Positions 55,706 through 64,000 of a DNA stretch of 64,000 nt are shown piece by piece. This stretch comes from Roseiflexus sp. RS-1 (GTDB taxonomy: Bacteria > Chloroflexota > Chloroflexia > Chloroflexales > Roseiflexaceae). Under the pieces are notes generated by a model. The model saw only the letters and a list, made by a program, of their open reading frames with translations, made no database searches and had not been told where the DNA came from. Location: the NCBI RefSeq assembly GCF_000016665.1, contig NC_009523.1:2108001-2172000 (forward strand), written 5' to 3'. The stretch's first letter is position 1. Each line of letters opens with the position of its first letter. The position numbers were made by a program, and so were the translations under genes.

Positions 55706-56488
55706 ATGAAAGCCGTTGGTCGATTGCAGGGCAAACGGATTGCGGTCACCCGCGCCGCCGAACGCGCCGAAGGTCTGGCGTCGGCGTTGCGCGCGGAAGG
55801 CGCGGAGGTGTCGATCTGCCCAACCATTGCCTATGCTCCGCCAGAAGATCCAGCGCCGCTCGAAGCAGCGTTGCGACGGCTTGATCGGTACGACTGGATT
55901 GTTTTCACCAGCGCGGCTGCGGTTGATGCGCTCGCAGAACAGGGGGCGCTGCCCCCGCCTGCGCACGTGCGCGTGGCAGCGGTCGGCAAAGCAACCGCTG
56001 CATCAATCGAAGCGCGTGGCGGGCGGGTCGATCTGATCCCCGCCGAACAGAATGCGGAGGGGTTGCTGGCGGCGCTGCACGATGTCGCTGGCAAACGTTT
56101 TCTCCTGCCTGTTGCCGACATTGCGCGCGACGCACTGGCTGCCGGTCTTCGCGCGCGTGGGGCTGTGGCGGATATGGTCATCGCCTATCGAACGGTTCCT
56201 GGTCCAGGGGCGCGTGAGTTGATCACGCTGCTCTGCGGGCGTGCGCTCGATGCAATTCTGTTCAGCAGCCCATCGACGCTGCGCTACCTGCTCGATGGCA
56301 TGGAACAGTTCGGCATCGACCGTTCGGTTGCGCGGGCGCTGCTGACTGGCGTGGCGCTGATCGCTATCGGACCGACAACGGCGCGGGCGTTGCGGGATGA
56401 AGGGTTACCGGTTGCAGCGCAGGCGCCAACGCCAGATACCGGAGGCGTGCTTCAGGCGTTGTATGATGGGCTGGCAGAAAAAGGTTAA
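55706..56488 (+). CDS. hemD: Uroporphyrinogen-III synthase
   Basis: 260 residues. Two Rossmann-like halves: IAVTRAAERAEGLASALRAEGAEV, then DWIVFTSAAAVDALAEQ, and later FLLPVADIARDALAAGLRARGA, ILFSSPSTLRYLLDG, IAIGPTTARALRDEGLP. HemD is weakly conserved, but the position between hemC and hemB and these motifs make the call secure. Start 9 nt after the hemC stop with GAAGGA nearby. Confidence 0.92.
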   Translation: MKAVGRLQGKRIAVTRAAERAEGLASALRAEGAEVSICPTIAYAPPEDPAPLEAALRRLDRYDWIVFTSAAAVDALAEQGALPPPAHVRVAAVGKATAASIEARGGRVDLIPAEQNAEGLLAALHDVAGKRFLLPVADIARDALAAGLRARGAVADMVIAYRTVPGPGARELITLLCGRALDAILFSSPSTLRYLLDGMEQFGIDRSVARALLTGVALIAIGPTTARALRDEGLPVAAQAPTPDTGGVLQALYDGLAEKG

Positions 56489-56506
56489 AGGTCGAAGGAG
56501 GATCGT

Positions 56507-57490
56507 ATGCTGATCCAGCGTCCGCGGCGATTGCGCCGCACACCGGCGCTGCGTCGCATGGTGCGCGAAACGACGCTCAGCGTCGACCATTTGATTGCGC
56601 CGCTCTTCATTGCCGCCGGCAGCGGCATTGTGCGCCCGATCCGCTCGATGCCGGGTCATGCCCAGTTGTCTGTCGATCAACTCGATCTCGAAATCAACGA
56701 GATTGCCGAACTCCAGATACCGGCGGTGCTGCTCTTCGGCATTCCAGCGCACAAAGATCCGATCGGTAGCAGCGGATGGGATCCAGAAGGACCGGTGCCG
56801 CAGGCGATCCGCGCGATCAAACAACGCGCCCCGCAACTGACCGTGATTGCAGATGTATGCGTCTGTGAATACACCAGCCACGGTCACTGCGGCATTCTGG
56901 CAGAAACGCCCGGCAGCGGCGATGTGCTCAACGATCCCACGCTCGACATCCTGGCGCGCTGTGCGGTTGCGTATGCCGACGCTGGCGCCGACATCGTTGC
57001 TCCCAGCGCGATGATGGATGGGCAGGTCGCTGCCATTCGCTCCGCCCTCGATGCTGCCGGTCATACCCAGGTGGCGATCCTTTCGTATGCCGCCAAATTC
57101 GCCTCCGCCTTTTACGGTCCCTTCCGCGAAGCGGCCGAGTCCACTCCGGCATTCGGCGACCGGCGCGCCTACCAGATGGACCCGGCAAACGGGCGTGAGG
57201 CGTTGCGCGAAGTGGATCTCGATGTTGCCGAAGGCGCCGACATGATCATGGTCAAACCGGCTGGCGCCTATCTCGACATCATCAGCGCCGTGCGCCAGCG
57301 CTACCACCTGCCGCTGGCAGCGTACCAGGTGAGCGGCGAGTATGCCATGATCAAAGCGGCAGCGCAACTCGGCTGGCTCGACGAGCGTCGCGCTGCACTC
57401 GAAAGCCTGATCGCCATTCGACGGGCTGGCGCGGATATGATTATCACCTACTTCGCCAAAGACGCCGCGCGCTGGATTGCTACAGAGTGA
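56507..57490 (+). CDS. hemB: 5-Aminolevulinate dehydratase (porphobilinogen synthase)
   Basis: 327 residues. The two active-site Lys are Lys197 ([14 protein letters not shown]) and Lys250 ([10 protein letters not shown]). Cys118, Cys120 and Cys128 ([14 protein letters not shown]) form the zinc site, so this is a zinc-dependent form. It is the last gene before a repeat block; GAAGGAGG precedes the ATG. Confidence 0.95.
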   Translation: MLIQRPRRLRRTPALRRMVRETTLSVDHLIAPLFIAAGSGIVRPIRSMPGHAQLSVDQLDLEINEIAELQIPAVLLFGIPAHKDPIGSSGWDPEGPVPQAIRAIKQRAPQLTVIADVCVCEYTSHGHCGILAETPGSGDVLNDPTLDILARCAVAYADAGADIVAPSAMMDGQVAAIRSALDAAGHTQVAILSYAAKFASAFYGPFREAAESTPAFGDRRAYQMDPANGREALREVDLDVAEGADMIMVKPAGAYLDIISAVRQRYHLPLAAYQVSGEYAMIKAAAQLGWLDERRAALESLIAIRRAGADMIITYFAKDAARWIATE

Positions 57491-57498
57491 GGCGAGAG

Positions 57499-57547
57499 GG
57501 TTGCAGGTTGCAGGTTGCAGGTTGCAGGTTGCAGGTTGCAGGTTGCA
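57499..57547 (+). repeat. Seven tandem GGTTGCA heptamers
   Basis: Seven perfect copies of GGTTGCA, then a partial GGTTG, directly after hemB. Confidence 0.95.
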
Positions 57548-57704
57548 GGTTGAACCCACCGTTCGATCATTTTTCTGTTGAACGGTCGGAAAGCATTGCG
57601 CGTTGCGGGTTACAGGTGGAAAGGTGGAAAGGGCGCCTATGGGAAGGCAAGCGATCTAACCCCTAACGCCTGACTCCAGGTTCGCGGTTCTCAGTTCCTG
57701 GTTC

Positions 57705-57788
57705 TTAGAGCCTATCCGAAAAACTGTAACCTTTTCACCTGTGGCGTGATCGCCGTGCGCGCCGCCGGGTTATTCGGATAGGCTCTAA
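57705..57788. repeat. 84-bp MITE-like inverted repeat element
   Basis: Perfect 16-bp inverted arms TTAGAGCCTATCCGAA (57705-57720) and its complement (57773-57788) around 52 bp. Degenerate copies start at 57967, 58227 and 58487 inside the tandem array. The arms resemble IS ends; no transposase inside. Confidence 0.75.
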
Positions 57789-58568
57789 GACGTGGAAGTC
57801 CGACGGGCTGGTCTACGGGCGAGCGGGATGCGCTCCCTCACGCCCGCGCAGGCGGGCTTCCCGCCTGCCAGCCGCGACTTCAGTCGCCAGGCGGCGAGCG
57901 GAAACACCCTGTCGCACCAGGTTCGTCGTTCCGACACTCGCAACCGTCATGCGACCCGGTGTGCTCAGAGCCTATCCGCAAAACTGTAACCTTTTCACCT
58001 GTGACGTGATTGCCGTGCGTGCCGCCGGGTTATTCGGATAGGCTCTAAGACGTGGAAGTCCGACGGGCTGGTCTACGGGCGAGCGGGATGCGCTCCCTCA
58101 CGCCCGCGCAGGCGGGCTTCCCGCCTGCCAGCCGCGACTTCAGTCGCCAGGCGGCGAGCGGAACCACCCTGTCGCACCAGGTTCGTCGTTCCGACACTCG
58201 CAACCGTCATGCGACCCGGTGTGCTCAGAGCCTATCCGAAAAACTGTAACCTTTTCGCCTGTGGCGTGATTGCCGTGCGTGCCGCCGGGTTATTCGGATA
58301 GGCTCTAAGACGTGGAAGTCCGACGGGCTGGTCTACGGGCGAGCGGGATGCGCTCCCTCACGCCCGCGCAGGCGGGCTTCCCGCCTGCCAGCCGCGACTT
58401 CAGTCGCCAGGCGGCGAGCGGAAACACCCTGTCGCACCAGGTTCGTCGTTCCGACACTCGCAACCGTCATGCGACCCGGTGTGCTCAGAGCCTATCTGAA
58501 AAACTGTAACCTTTTCGCCTGTGGCGTGATCGCCGTGCGTGCCGCTGGGTTATTCGGATAGGCTCTTA
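57707..58568. repeat. Tandem array of a 260-bp unit (three copies plus 82 bp)
   Basis: Units start at 57707, 57967, 58227 and 58487, exactly 260 bp apart, differing at few bases. Each is the MITE-like hairpin followed by about 176 bp containing CCGCGACTTCAGTCGCCAGG and GCCCGCGCAGGCGGGC palindromes. Each copy keeps the same 65-codon open frame, but this is a by-product of repetition; composition is not protein-like. Confidence 0.95.
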
Positions 58569-58637
58569 GTTCTCAGTTCTCAGTTCTCGGTTCTCAGTTC
58601 CTGGTTCTCGGTTCTCGGTTCTCGGTTCTCGGTTCTC
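58567..58637 (+). repeat. Heptamer array (TTCTCAG and TTCTCGG)
   Basis: About ten 7-bp units GTTCTCA, GTTCTCG or GTTCCTG, ending 30 bp before hemL. It is the complement type of the GAACCGA/GAACCAG heptamers at 29.3-29.6 kb. Confidence 0.9.
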
Positions 58638-58666
58638 GCAACCCCTATGATTGCCTGGTCACAACT

Positions 58667-59950
58667 ATGAAGACAACCCGTTCAGAATCACTATTTGCCG
58701 AAGCGCAGTCGCTCTTTCCCGGCGGCGTCAACAGCCCGGTGCGCGCCTTTCGCGCGGTCGGCGGAACACCCAGATTCATCGCGCGTGGCGAAGGCGCCCT
58801 GATCTTCGATGTCGATGGCAACCGCTACATTGATTACGTTCTCTCGTGGGGACCGCTGATCGCAGGGCATACCCACCCCGATGTGGTTGCCGCAATTGCG
58901 GAACAGGCAGCACGTGGTACGTCATTCGGCGCACCGACCGAACTGGAGAGCGAACTGGCGCGTCTGATCATCCAGGCGATGCCAGCGGTCGAAATGGTGC
59001 GTTTCGTATCGTCGGGCACGGAGGCGGCGATGAGCGCGCTGCGCCTGGCGCGCGCCGCAACCCGCCGCGACAAAGTCATCAAGTTCGCCGGGTGCTACCA
59101 CGGGCACTTCGATGGATTTCTCGTACAGGCGGGATCGGGCGTGGCAACGCTGGGTCTGCCCGACAGTCCTGGGGTCACAGCGGCGACGGCTGCCGGCACA
59201 TTGACGGCGCCCTACAACGATCTGGATGCGGTTGAAGCATTGTTGAAGGCGAACCCTGGCGAGGTAGCCGCGATTGCGGTCGAGCCGGTTGCAGGAAATA
59301 TGGGACTGGTGCTGCCGCAACCTGGCTTTCTTGCTGGCCTGCGCCGCCTGGCTGATGAACACGGTGCGTTACTGATCTTCGATGAAGTGATGACCGGCTT
59401 CCGTGTGGCGTATGGCGGCGCTCAGGGACGGTATGGCATCACTCCTGATCTGACCTGTCTGGGAAAGGTGATTGGCGGCGGTTTGCCCGCTGCTGCGTAT
59501 GGCGGAAGGCGTGAGTTGATGGAACTGATCGCGCCTGCCGGTCCTGTCTACCAGGCTGGCACCCTCTCCGGCAATCCACTGGCGATGGCGGCAGGTATTG
59601 CCACACTGCGCATCATCGGAGCGCCCGGCGTCTTTGAGCGTCTGGAACAGGCGACAGCCGCCTTGTGCGCCGGTTTCGAGCGCGCGGCTGCAGACGCCGA
59701 CATTCCGCTGCGCGCAGCGTATGCTGGCAGTATGTGGGGCTTCTTCTTTACCGGCGATCCGGTGGTCGATTACGCTTCGGCGAAGAAAGCCGATACCCGC
59801 AGATATGCACGATTCTTCCACGCCATGCTCGAACGCGGCGTCTACCTTGCCCCGGCGCAGTTCGAGGCGGCGTTCGTATCGCTCGCCCACAGCGACGCGC
59901 TCATTCAGGAGACAATTGCCGCCGCTGCCGATGCCTTGCGCTCGCTCTGA
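58667..59950 (+). CDS. hemL: Glutamate-1-semialdehyde 2,1-aminomutase
   Basis: 427 residues. PLP enzyme that finishes the C5 route to 5-aminolevulinate. [11 protein letters not shown] starts the family signature; [43 protein letters not shown] and Lys267 in [15 protein letters not shown] are intact. It belongs to the haem cluster in function but is separated from hemB by 1.2 kb of repeats, so it likely has its own transcript. Confidence 0.95.
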   Translation: MKTTRSESLFAEAQSLFPGGVNSPVRAFRAVGGTPRFIARGEGALIFDVDGNRYIDYVLSWGPLIAGHTHPDVVAAIAEQAARGTSFGAPTELESELARLIIQAMPAVEMVRFVSSGTEAAMSALRLARAATRRDKVIKFAGCYHGHFDGFLVQAGSGVATLGLPDSPGVTAATAAGTLTAPYNDLDAVEALLKANPGEVAAIAVEPVAGNMGLVLPQPGFLAGLRRLADEHGALLIFDEVMTGFRVAYGGAQGRYGITPDLTCLGKVIGGGLPAAAYGGRRELMELIAPAGPVYQAGTLSGNPLAMAAGIATLRIIGAPGVFERLEQATAALCAGFERAAADADIPLRAAYAGSMWGFFFTGDPVVDYASAKKADTRRYARFFHAMLERGVYLAPAQFEAAFVSLAHSDALIQETIAAAADALRSL

Positions 59951-59989
59951 TATCAAATCTTGATCGATGAGGGGCAGGTTGTTTGGGAG

Positions 59990-60166
59990 GCCCTTGAGCT
60001 CCTTCACTCGTTTTGGGCATCAGGACGCCCAAACGCCCCCTTCTCCCCTTGTGGGAGAAGGGGGGTTGGGGGAATCTCACAGGGGTGGATGTTTTGGCAA
60101 GCCCCTGCGTGCCATCTCCCGTTTCAGCCATCAGGACGCCCAAACGCCCCCTTCTCCCCGTGTGGG
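59990..60166. repeat. Family E module, left part interrupted by the IS4-like element
   Basis: Two CATCAGGACGCCCAAACGCC words, each followed by a CCCCCTTCTCCCC hairpin arm. The first hairpin is whole; the second is split by the insertion and resumes at 61550 with GTGTGGGAGAAGGGGG. Confidence 0.9.
60156..60166 (+). repeat. Target-site duplication, left
   Basis: CCCCGTGTGGG, identical to 61550-61560 on the other side of the element. Confidence 0.9.
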
Positions 60167-61549
60167 TTGAAAGGGGGGGGATTTAGGGCGATTTCAGGCA
60201 TTGGGACGGGTCATCGATATGCATGGTTACGCTGTCACCTATTTTGGGCAAGGGCTCCGGGCGCAACCACAAGCGGACCCAACAACGCCCTTGCGCCAGC
60301 AACCAGCGCAGGCGCCGACCTGCCCCCCGCCGGAGCAGGCTGATCACCCGCTGCGCCGTGCCGCTCCAGCGACGGCGCAGCGGTGCGCCCGTCGTCGGCG
60401 GCGCCCGCCGCAAGCGACCGGGCGGAACCCCCTGCGGTTCTGCATCGTCGATCCGCGTGCCGACGGCCACCGTCCACCGCGTGACCGTCGCCACCACCAG
60501 ATACTGCCAGGCCACCGCATCCGGGTCCGTCACCTGACCGCGTTGCCAGTCCCAGCCCATCGACGTACTTTGGCGGAAGCCCGCCTCGTCCCAACTGCGC
60601 AGGGCATACCACGCGGCATCCACCCGCGCGGCTGAACGCTCGACGAGCGGCGCCCACGGTTCCGCATGGCCGGCGCCCCACGCCACCGCCAGCGTGCCCG
60701 CAATCCGCTTGGGTGCGTGCGTGAAGGCGACCCCCGCGCCCACCCATCCATGCCCCGGTCCGGGCGCCAGACGCAGCACCGACTGGCGCACCTGACCGGT
60801 CGGCGCGAAGGTCGACGTGGGACGCACCCGCATGATGGGATGGACCTGCTGCGACCGGATGGCGTGCCACAGCCGGGGGCTCCACAACCCCTGATCCGCC
60901 AGCGTGAGGACCTCCTGGTCGAGCGGCAGCGCGCTGCGGGCCCAGCGCAGCATCCGCTCCCAGGGCGGTTCCCACGCGCCCGGTTGGTTCGCCGGGACGA
61001 TCACCCAGGCGACCGGCAGGGCAGCGCCCCGATAGAGGACGCTCATGCGCAGCAGAACGACGTCAGCGCGCCGATGGGAGGCATCCAGCCCGAGCACGAG
61101 CGGTCCGCCGGTCCAGTGCGCGCGAATCCAGCGGAGCAGGTCGGCGCCGCACGCCAGCGGACTGACCACCGGTGGCGCACCCGCCGCAGGTGGGTCGGCG
61201 GTGTTTATGAGATGGGCCGGGGCGGCGATCCAGGCGTCCCAGGCGTCCGCCAGGGTGGCGGCACGGGCGATCCCGGCAGTGGCGAGCGCTGGCGCCAGCG
61301 CGGGACGATTGGCGCTCCCCGCCAAGAGGGCGCCCAAGACCCAGCGGGCCAGGGCGCGGCGCCAGTGACGCGACAAGCGCGGGAAGAGGGTCTGGATCTG
61401 CTGCTGCAGCAACCGTTCCGTGGGCGTGCGGGCCATTCCATCCTCCGTGTCTCGCGATCCTTCCATGATCATGATACCGACGGATCGGCCCGTGCGTTCG
61501 GTGGAACGGAAACGGTTGACAATCTGCCTGCGAATCCCCCCCCTTTCAA
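60167..61549 (-). mobile_element. IS4-like insertion sequence, complete (1383 bp)
   Basis: Perfect 17-bp terminal inverted repeats TTGAAAGGGGGGGGATT (60167-60183 and its complement at 61533-61549), flanked by an 11-bp direct duplication. One transposase gene fills it. An 11-bp duplication fits IS4-family insertion. The intact ends, frame and duplication suggest a recent move. Confidence 0.93.
60183..61436 (-). CDS. IS4-like DDE transposase
   Basis: 417 residues from ATG 61436 (GGAGG 5 nt upstream); an ATG 30 nt earlier is in frame. The DDE triad is plausible as Asp in LGLDASHRRADV, Asp in TLADQGLWSP, and Glu in RSWDEAGFRQS, the last matching the Y-(2)-R-(3)-E-(6)-K-like region of IS4 transposases in weakened form. 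N-terminus (LFPRLSRHWRRALARWVLG) is a basic helical region. The stop codon falls at the inner edge of the terminal repeat. Confidence 0.85.
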   Translation of the reverse strand: MARTPTERLLQQQIQTLFPRLSRHWRRALARWVLGALLAGSANRPALAPALATAGIARAATLADAWDAWIAAPAHLINTADPPAAGAPPVVSPLACGADLLRWIRAHWTGGPLVLGLDASHRRADVVLLRMSVLYRGAALPVAWVIVPANQPGAWEPPWERMLRWARSALPLDQEVLTLADQGLWSPRLWHAIRSQQVHPIMRVRPTSTFAPTGQVRQSVLRLAPGPGHGWVGAGVAFTHAPKRIAGTLAVAWGAGHAEPWAPLVERSAARVDAAWYALRSWDEAGFRQSTSMGWDWQRGQVTDPDAVAWQYLVVATVTRWTVAVGTRIDDAEPQGVPPGRLRRAPPTTGAPLRRRWSGTAQRVISLLRRGAGRRLRWLLAQGRCWVRLWLRPEPLPKIGDSVTMHIDDPSQCLKSP

Positions 61550-61560
61550 CCCCGTGTGGG
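61550..61560 (+). repeat. Target-site duplication, right
   Basis: Second copy of CCCCGTGTGGG; the family E hairpin arm GGGAGAAGGGGG continues to 61570. Confidence 0.9.
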
Positions 61561-61789
61561 AGAAGGGGGTTGGGGGGATGAGGGGCAAAGGCGCACGGGA
61601 ATGCAGAAAACCGCCCATCTCTCCCAAGAACTCTACCCTTGAGAGCTCGCCCTTCCTCCCTTGAAGTTTACTCCCCTTCATAGTATGATAATGCATAAGC
61701 GTACCATGCACCTCATATGTTCTTGCGCTATTCCTCAAAGAAGCAGTACGCATCACCTCAATAACAGCCAGGAGAAAGAGAGAACAGGA

Positions 61790-62824
61790 ATGAACCGCTA
61801 TCGGGTCTCTGGAGTGCTGCTGGTGCTGGCACTCTGGTTCACGTCTGCTTCATTCGTTCCCCTCCACGCGCGTGTCACACGGTCGCCGTCGTCCGCCGAT
61901 ATGGGTCTGACCACGCTCGTGTTGATGCCGGCAACAACGGGTGATGCTGCGGACAGTCCGGTTGGGTTGTCACCGGTTGCCCAGAGCGGTTGGGGAAACT
62001 GGGAAGCGGTTCCCGGCGCGGTGCTGGCGACATCAGCGCCAAGTGTGACGACCTGGAGCCGCGATCGGCTGGAAGTCTTTGTTCGCGGCGATGGCGGTGC
62101 ACTGCTGTGGCAGACATTCGCCGGAGGGAAATGGTCGGGATGGCGCAACATCGGCGGTGGGCTGGCATCGGCGCCTGCCTGCGCTGCCTGGGAGCAGAAT
62201 CGGATGAGTTGCTTCGCTCTTCGGCAGGGGAGCAGCGCCGTCTGGCACATCTGGTGGAACGGTGAACGCTGGAGCGAATGGCAGAACCTGGGAGGCATCG
62301 CCACCTCAGCGCCAGCGGCGGTCTCGTGGGGAGCGCAGCGGGTGGCGGTGTTCGTGCGCGGCAGCGATAACAAGATGTACCAGGCATACTACGACGGTCA
62401 GCGCTGGATCAGCTGGATCAACCACGAAGGCATACTCACCTCGGTGCCCGCCTGCACCTCGCCGGGCGACAATCAGGTGCAATGTTTCGTGCGCGGCAGC
62501 AACAATCGGCTCTACCGTCGCGTGTGGAACGGTATCCAGTGGACCATTTGGGAAGACATGGGGGTGAATGCAACCTCCGCGCCAACTGTCGCATCGTGGG
62601 GACCGAACCGGATCAGTCTGTTTGCACGGGGCGACAACGGCAACCTGCTGCACCGCTACTGGGACGGCAGTCGCTGGATTGGATGGGAAGACCTGGGCGG
62701 CAATATCGCATCGTCGCCTGCCTGCGTCTCGTGGGGCGCCAACAGCCTCGACTGTTTTGCCCGCGGCGTCGATCCGGTCTTCAACACCGATCAGGGATTG
62801 ATCCGGCGTTCGTGGCGCGGATGA
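61790..62824 (+). CDS. Exported lectin-like beta-propeller protein
   Basis: 344 residues with a Sec signal (MNRYRVSGVLLVLALWFTSASFVPLHA). From about 70 there are six repeats of about 47 residues of the pattern W-x-W-x2-L/M-GG-x3-S-x-P-x4-W-G-x3-x3-F-x-RG-x-D-x2-L-x3-Y/W-x-G-x-x-W (for example WEDLGGNIASSPACVSWGAN). This matches the bacterial PLL-type fucose-binding beta-propeller lectins. Sugar specificity and location (secreted or surface) are inferred. ATG at 61790 has AGGAGAAAGAGAG upstream; the frame upstream is not protein-like. Confidence 0.82.
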   Translation: MNRYRVSGVLLVLALWFTSASFVPLHARVTRSPSSADMGLTTLVLMPATTGDAADSPVGLSPVAQSGWGNWEAVPGAVLATSAPSVTTWSRDRLEVFVRGDGGALLWQTFAGGKWSGWRNIGGGLASAPACAAWEQNRMSCFALRQGSSAVWHIWWNGERWSEWQNLGGIATSAPAAVSWGAQRVAVFVRGSDNKMYQAYYDGQRWISWINHEGILTSVPACTSPGDNQVQCFVRGSNNRLYRRVWNGIQWTIWEDMGVNATSAPTVASWGPNRISLFARGDNGNLLHRYWDGSRWIGWEDLGGNIASSPACVSWGANSLDCFARGVDPVFNTDQGLIRRSWRG

Positions 62825-62969
62825 GAAGCATCGTTCATGTGCGCGCATTACTGTATCTTGCGTTGTTTTCATTGATTCTGCGCTCCTGGCGTGGATGAGC
62901 AACATCGCTCCGGCGCAGGGCGTCCATCAGTCCAATCGCCAGGAGTGCAGGAATGAGTTTTCAGAATTC

Positions 62970-63115
62970 AATATGGTCTGGCCTGCGCAGGCGGGCTTCG
63001 CATTCCATAGCCGAGGACGTATGGTCTTGGAATAAATAATCCGGTCTAGCCCGCGCAGGCGGGCTTTGCCTTGCATAGCCGAGGGCTTCAGCCCCACGGC
63101 TATACGGGATACCGG
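62970..63115. repeat. Family A repeats after the lectin gene
   Basis: Two to three GCGCAGGCGGGCTTTGCC and TAGCCGAGGGCTTCAGCCCC modules, with the AGCGGATTTAT-like tail. No gene seen from 62825 to the window end; frames there are repeat-derived. Confidence 0.85.
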
Positions 63116-63399
63116 ATTTATAGCAGTTCTCAAATACGTTGACCCTCGTCCGGGTCTGCCGCGTTGCACGAGGCGCCCACTTCCAGCGACGGGTGTGGGG
63201 GCACGGCATGCCGTGCCCCCCACGGCGCCGCCTCGAGGTGGCACGTGAAGCGCTCGTTTCCAGCGACGGGTGCAGCCCCGTCTGACAGACCTTGCAAGAC
63301 CTGCGCGCGCTCTCCGCGCCTCCGCGCCTCCGCGTGAGCCGGTCTGATGCACACAGAGACGCGAAGCACGCGAAGGGATGGCGTACACGGCGTCTGCTT

Positions 63400-63720
63400 T
63401 CGATAGTGGGTGCAACCCTGCCCAACAAGACCAATCTTTGTGAGAACTGCTATAATTCTCAACGTAACTGCTCAGGCATGCGGTTGAAACCGCGCCTGAG
63501 CGGACGCTTCGCGCCGGGCGACCGCCTCTGCGATCGCCGTGGCAGCGTCCACGCAGGTGGACGCCCGGCGAAAAGCCTTCCAGAGGCGATTTCAATCGCT
63601 GAACGCCAAGGCAGCCTGAGTAGTTGCTTCTCAATCTCCATAATCTAGGAATAATGGTCGATGTATCTGAGAAATGCTGTAATTCTCAATCTCCATCAGC
63701 CCGCACGTGCGGAGTCACGC
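63400..63720. other. Repeat-rich non-coding stretch
   Basis: GAGAACTGCTATAATTCTCAACG recurs in varied form at about 63438, 63665 and 63830, with a GGCGATTTCAATCGCTGAACG element. These look like dispersed repeats, perhaps promoters or termini of small elements. Nothing coding supported. Confidence 0.4.
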
Positions 63721-63754
63721 CTGACGACGGACGATGTCGAATGTCTTCTCTTAC

Positions 63755-63776
63755 CGACCGACATGCATGTCGGTCG
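63755..63776. repeat. 22-bp perfect palindrome
   Basis: Starts CGACCGACATG at 63755 and continues with its exact reverse complement to 63776. No gene lies next to it within the window, so role is unknown. Confidence 0.7.
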
Positions 63777-64000
63777 CCGTGCGGGGAGCGCGATGGTGAC
63801 TGCGGTCGTCCGAGGAGGTTCAACCTCTACGAGAACTGCTATATACTCCTGAGCTTCGTGACTGCGCAGGGCGGGCGCTGTTCATATAGTGTGCCGGGCG
63901 AAGTCTGGGACGGATCATTTCGGTAGTTTCGCAGATGACCGGGAAAACCTGCTGTTCGAGAAGCGGTCAGGGGCACGGTTTGCTCTCCGAATTCGTTATG

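Noticed and set aside
57792-58509. Three identical 65-codon open frames at 260-bp spacing
   Set aside because: They come from the tandem repeat unit; no ribosome site and no protein-like composition.
62927-63634. 235-codon minus-strand frame near the right edge
   Set aside because: It runs through family A repeats and other palindromes; no family or ribosome site.

Overview
The window looks like chromosomal DNA of a filamentous anoxygenic phototroph of the Chloroflexota, most like Roseiflexus. This is an inference from GC-rich codon use, the protein set, and the very heavy load of dispersed GC-rich palindromic repeats between genes; no search was run. About 38 protein genes are supported. 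I saw no rRNA, tRNA or CRISPR array.

Layout. (1) 1-18 kb is ordinary metabolism and cell envelope: a LytR-CpsA-Psr protein cut by the left edge, an HNH nuclease, and a Tat-exported PhoX-type phosphatase. A large membrane glycosyltransferase-like protein with a small coupled partner follows, then an iron alcohol dehydrogenase, a GT4 glycosyltransferase and pyrE. Next come glutamate dehydrogenase, a YraN protein, a left-handed beta-helix acetyltransferase and a CBS protein. The block closes with a three-gene pyruvate dehydrogenase operon (E1 alpha, E1 beta, E2) and a DHH-like phosphoesterase. (2) 18-25 kb is housekeeping and stress: rpsA-clpC, a strong terminator, then radA and a YacL-type PIN/TRAM protein. 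(3) 25-36 kb is accessory and the best candidate for a conflict or defence island. It holds a two-gene operon (PHP nuclease fused to an SMC-like ATPase, then an AlbA_2/Schlafen-like protein), a 1438-residue NACHT-type NTPase with 22 nearly identical HEAT repeats and a membrane tail, and an IS110 transposase with a roughly 170-nt leader that could encode a bridge RNA. Repeat arrays separate and flank these genes. (4) 36-48 kb is mixed: a class III aminotransferase with an odd cysteine-rich insertion, a small membrane protein, a GH2 glycosidase overlapping an M20 amidohydrolase, a PfpI/DJ-1 protein and a large secreted beta-helix protein. (5) 48.6-60 kb is a haem biosynthesis cluster: cgoX(hemY)-merR-like-hemA-chdC(hemQ)-hemE-hemH-hemC-hemD-hemB, then a block of repeats, then hemL. 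Every enzyme needed from glutamyl-tRNA to haem by the coproporphyrin-dependent route is present. (6) 60-64 kb holds an IS4-like insertion sequence with exact ends (17-bp inverted repeats, 11-bp target duplication) inside a dispersed hairpin repeat, an exported lectin-like beta-propeller, and 1.2 kb of repeats with no convincing gene.

Several repeat families recur. Family A is built on inverted GCCCGC/GCGGGC and TAGCCGAGGGCT-type stems. Family B is GCGCGGGCGTCCCGCCCGC. Family C is heptamers of the GAACCAG or GGTTCTC type. Family D is GGGCATCTTGCCCGC. Family E is a composite module with a CCCCTTCTCCC hairpin. A 260-bp unit is tandemly repeated between hemB and hemL and carries an 84-bp MITE-like hairpin.
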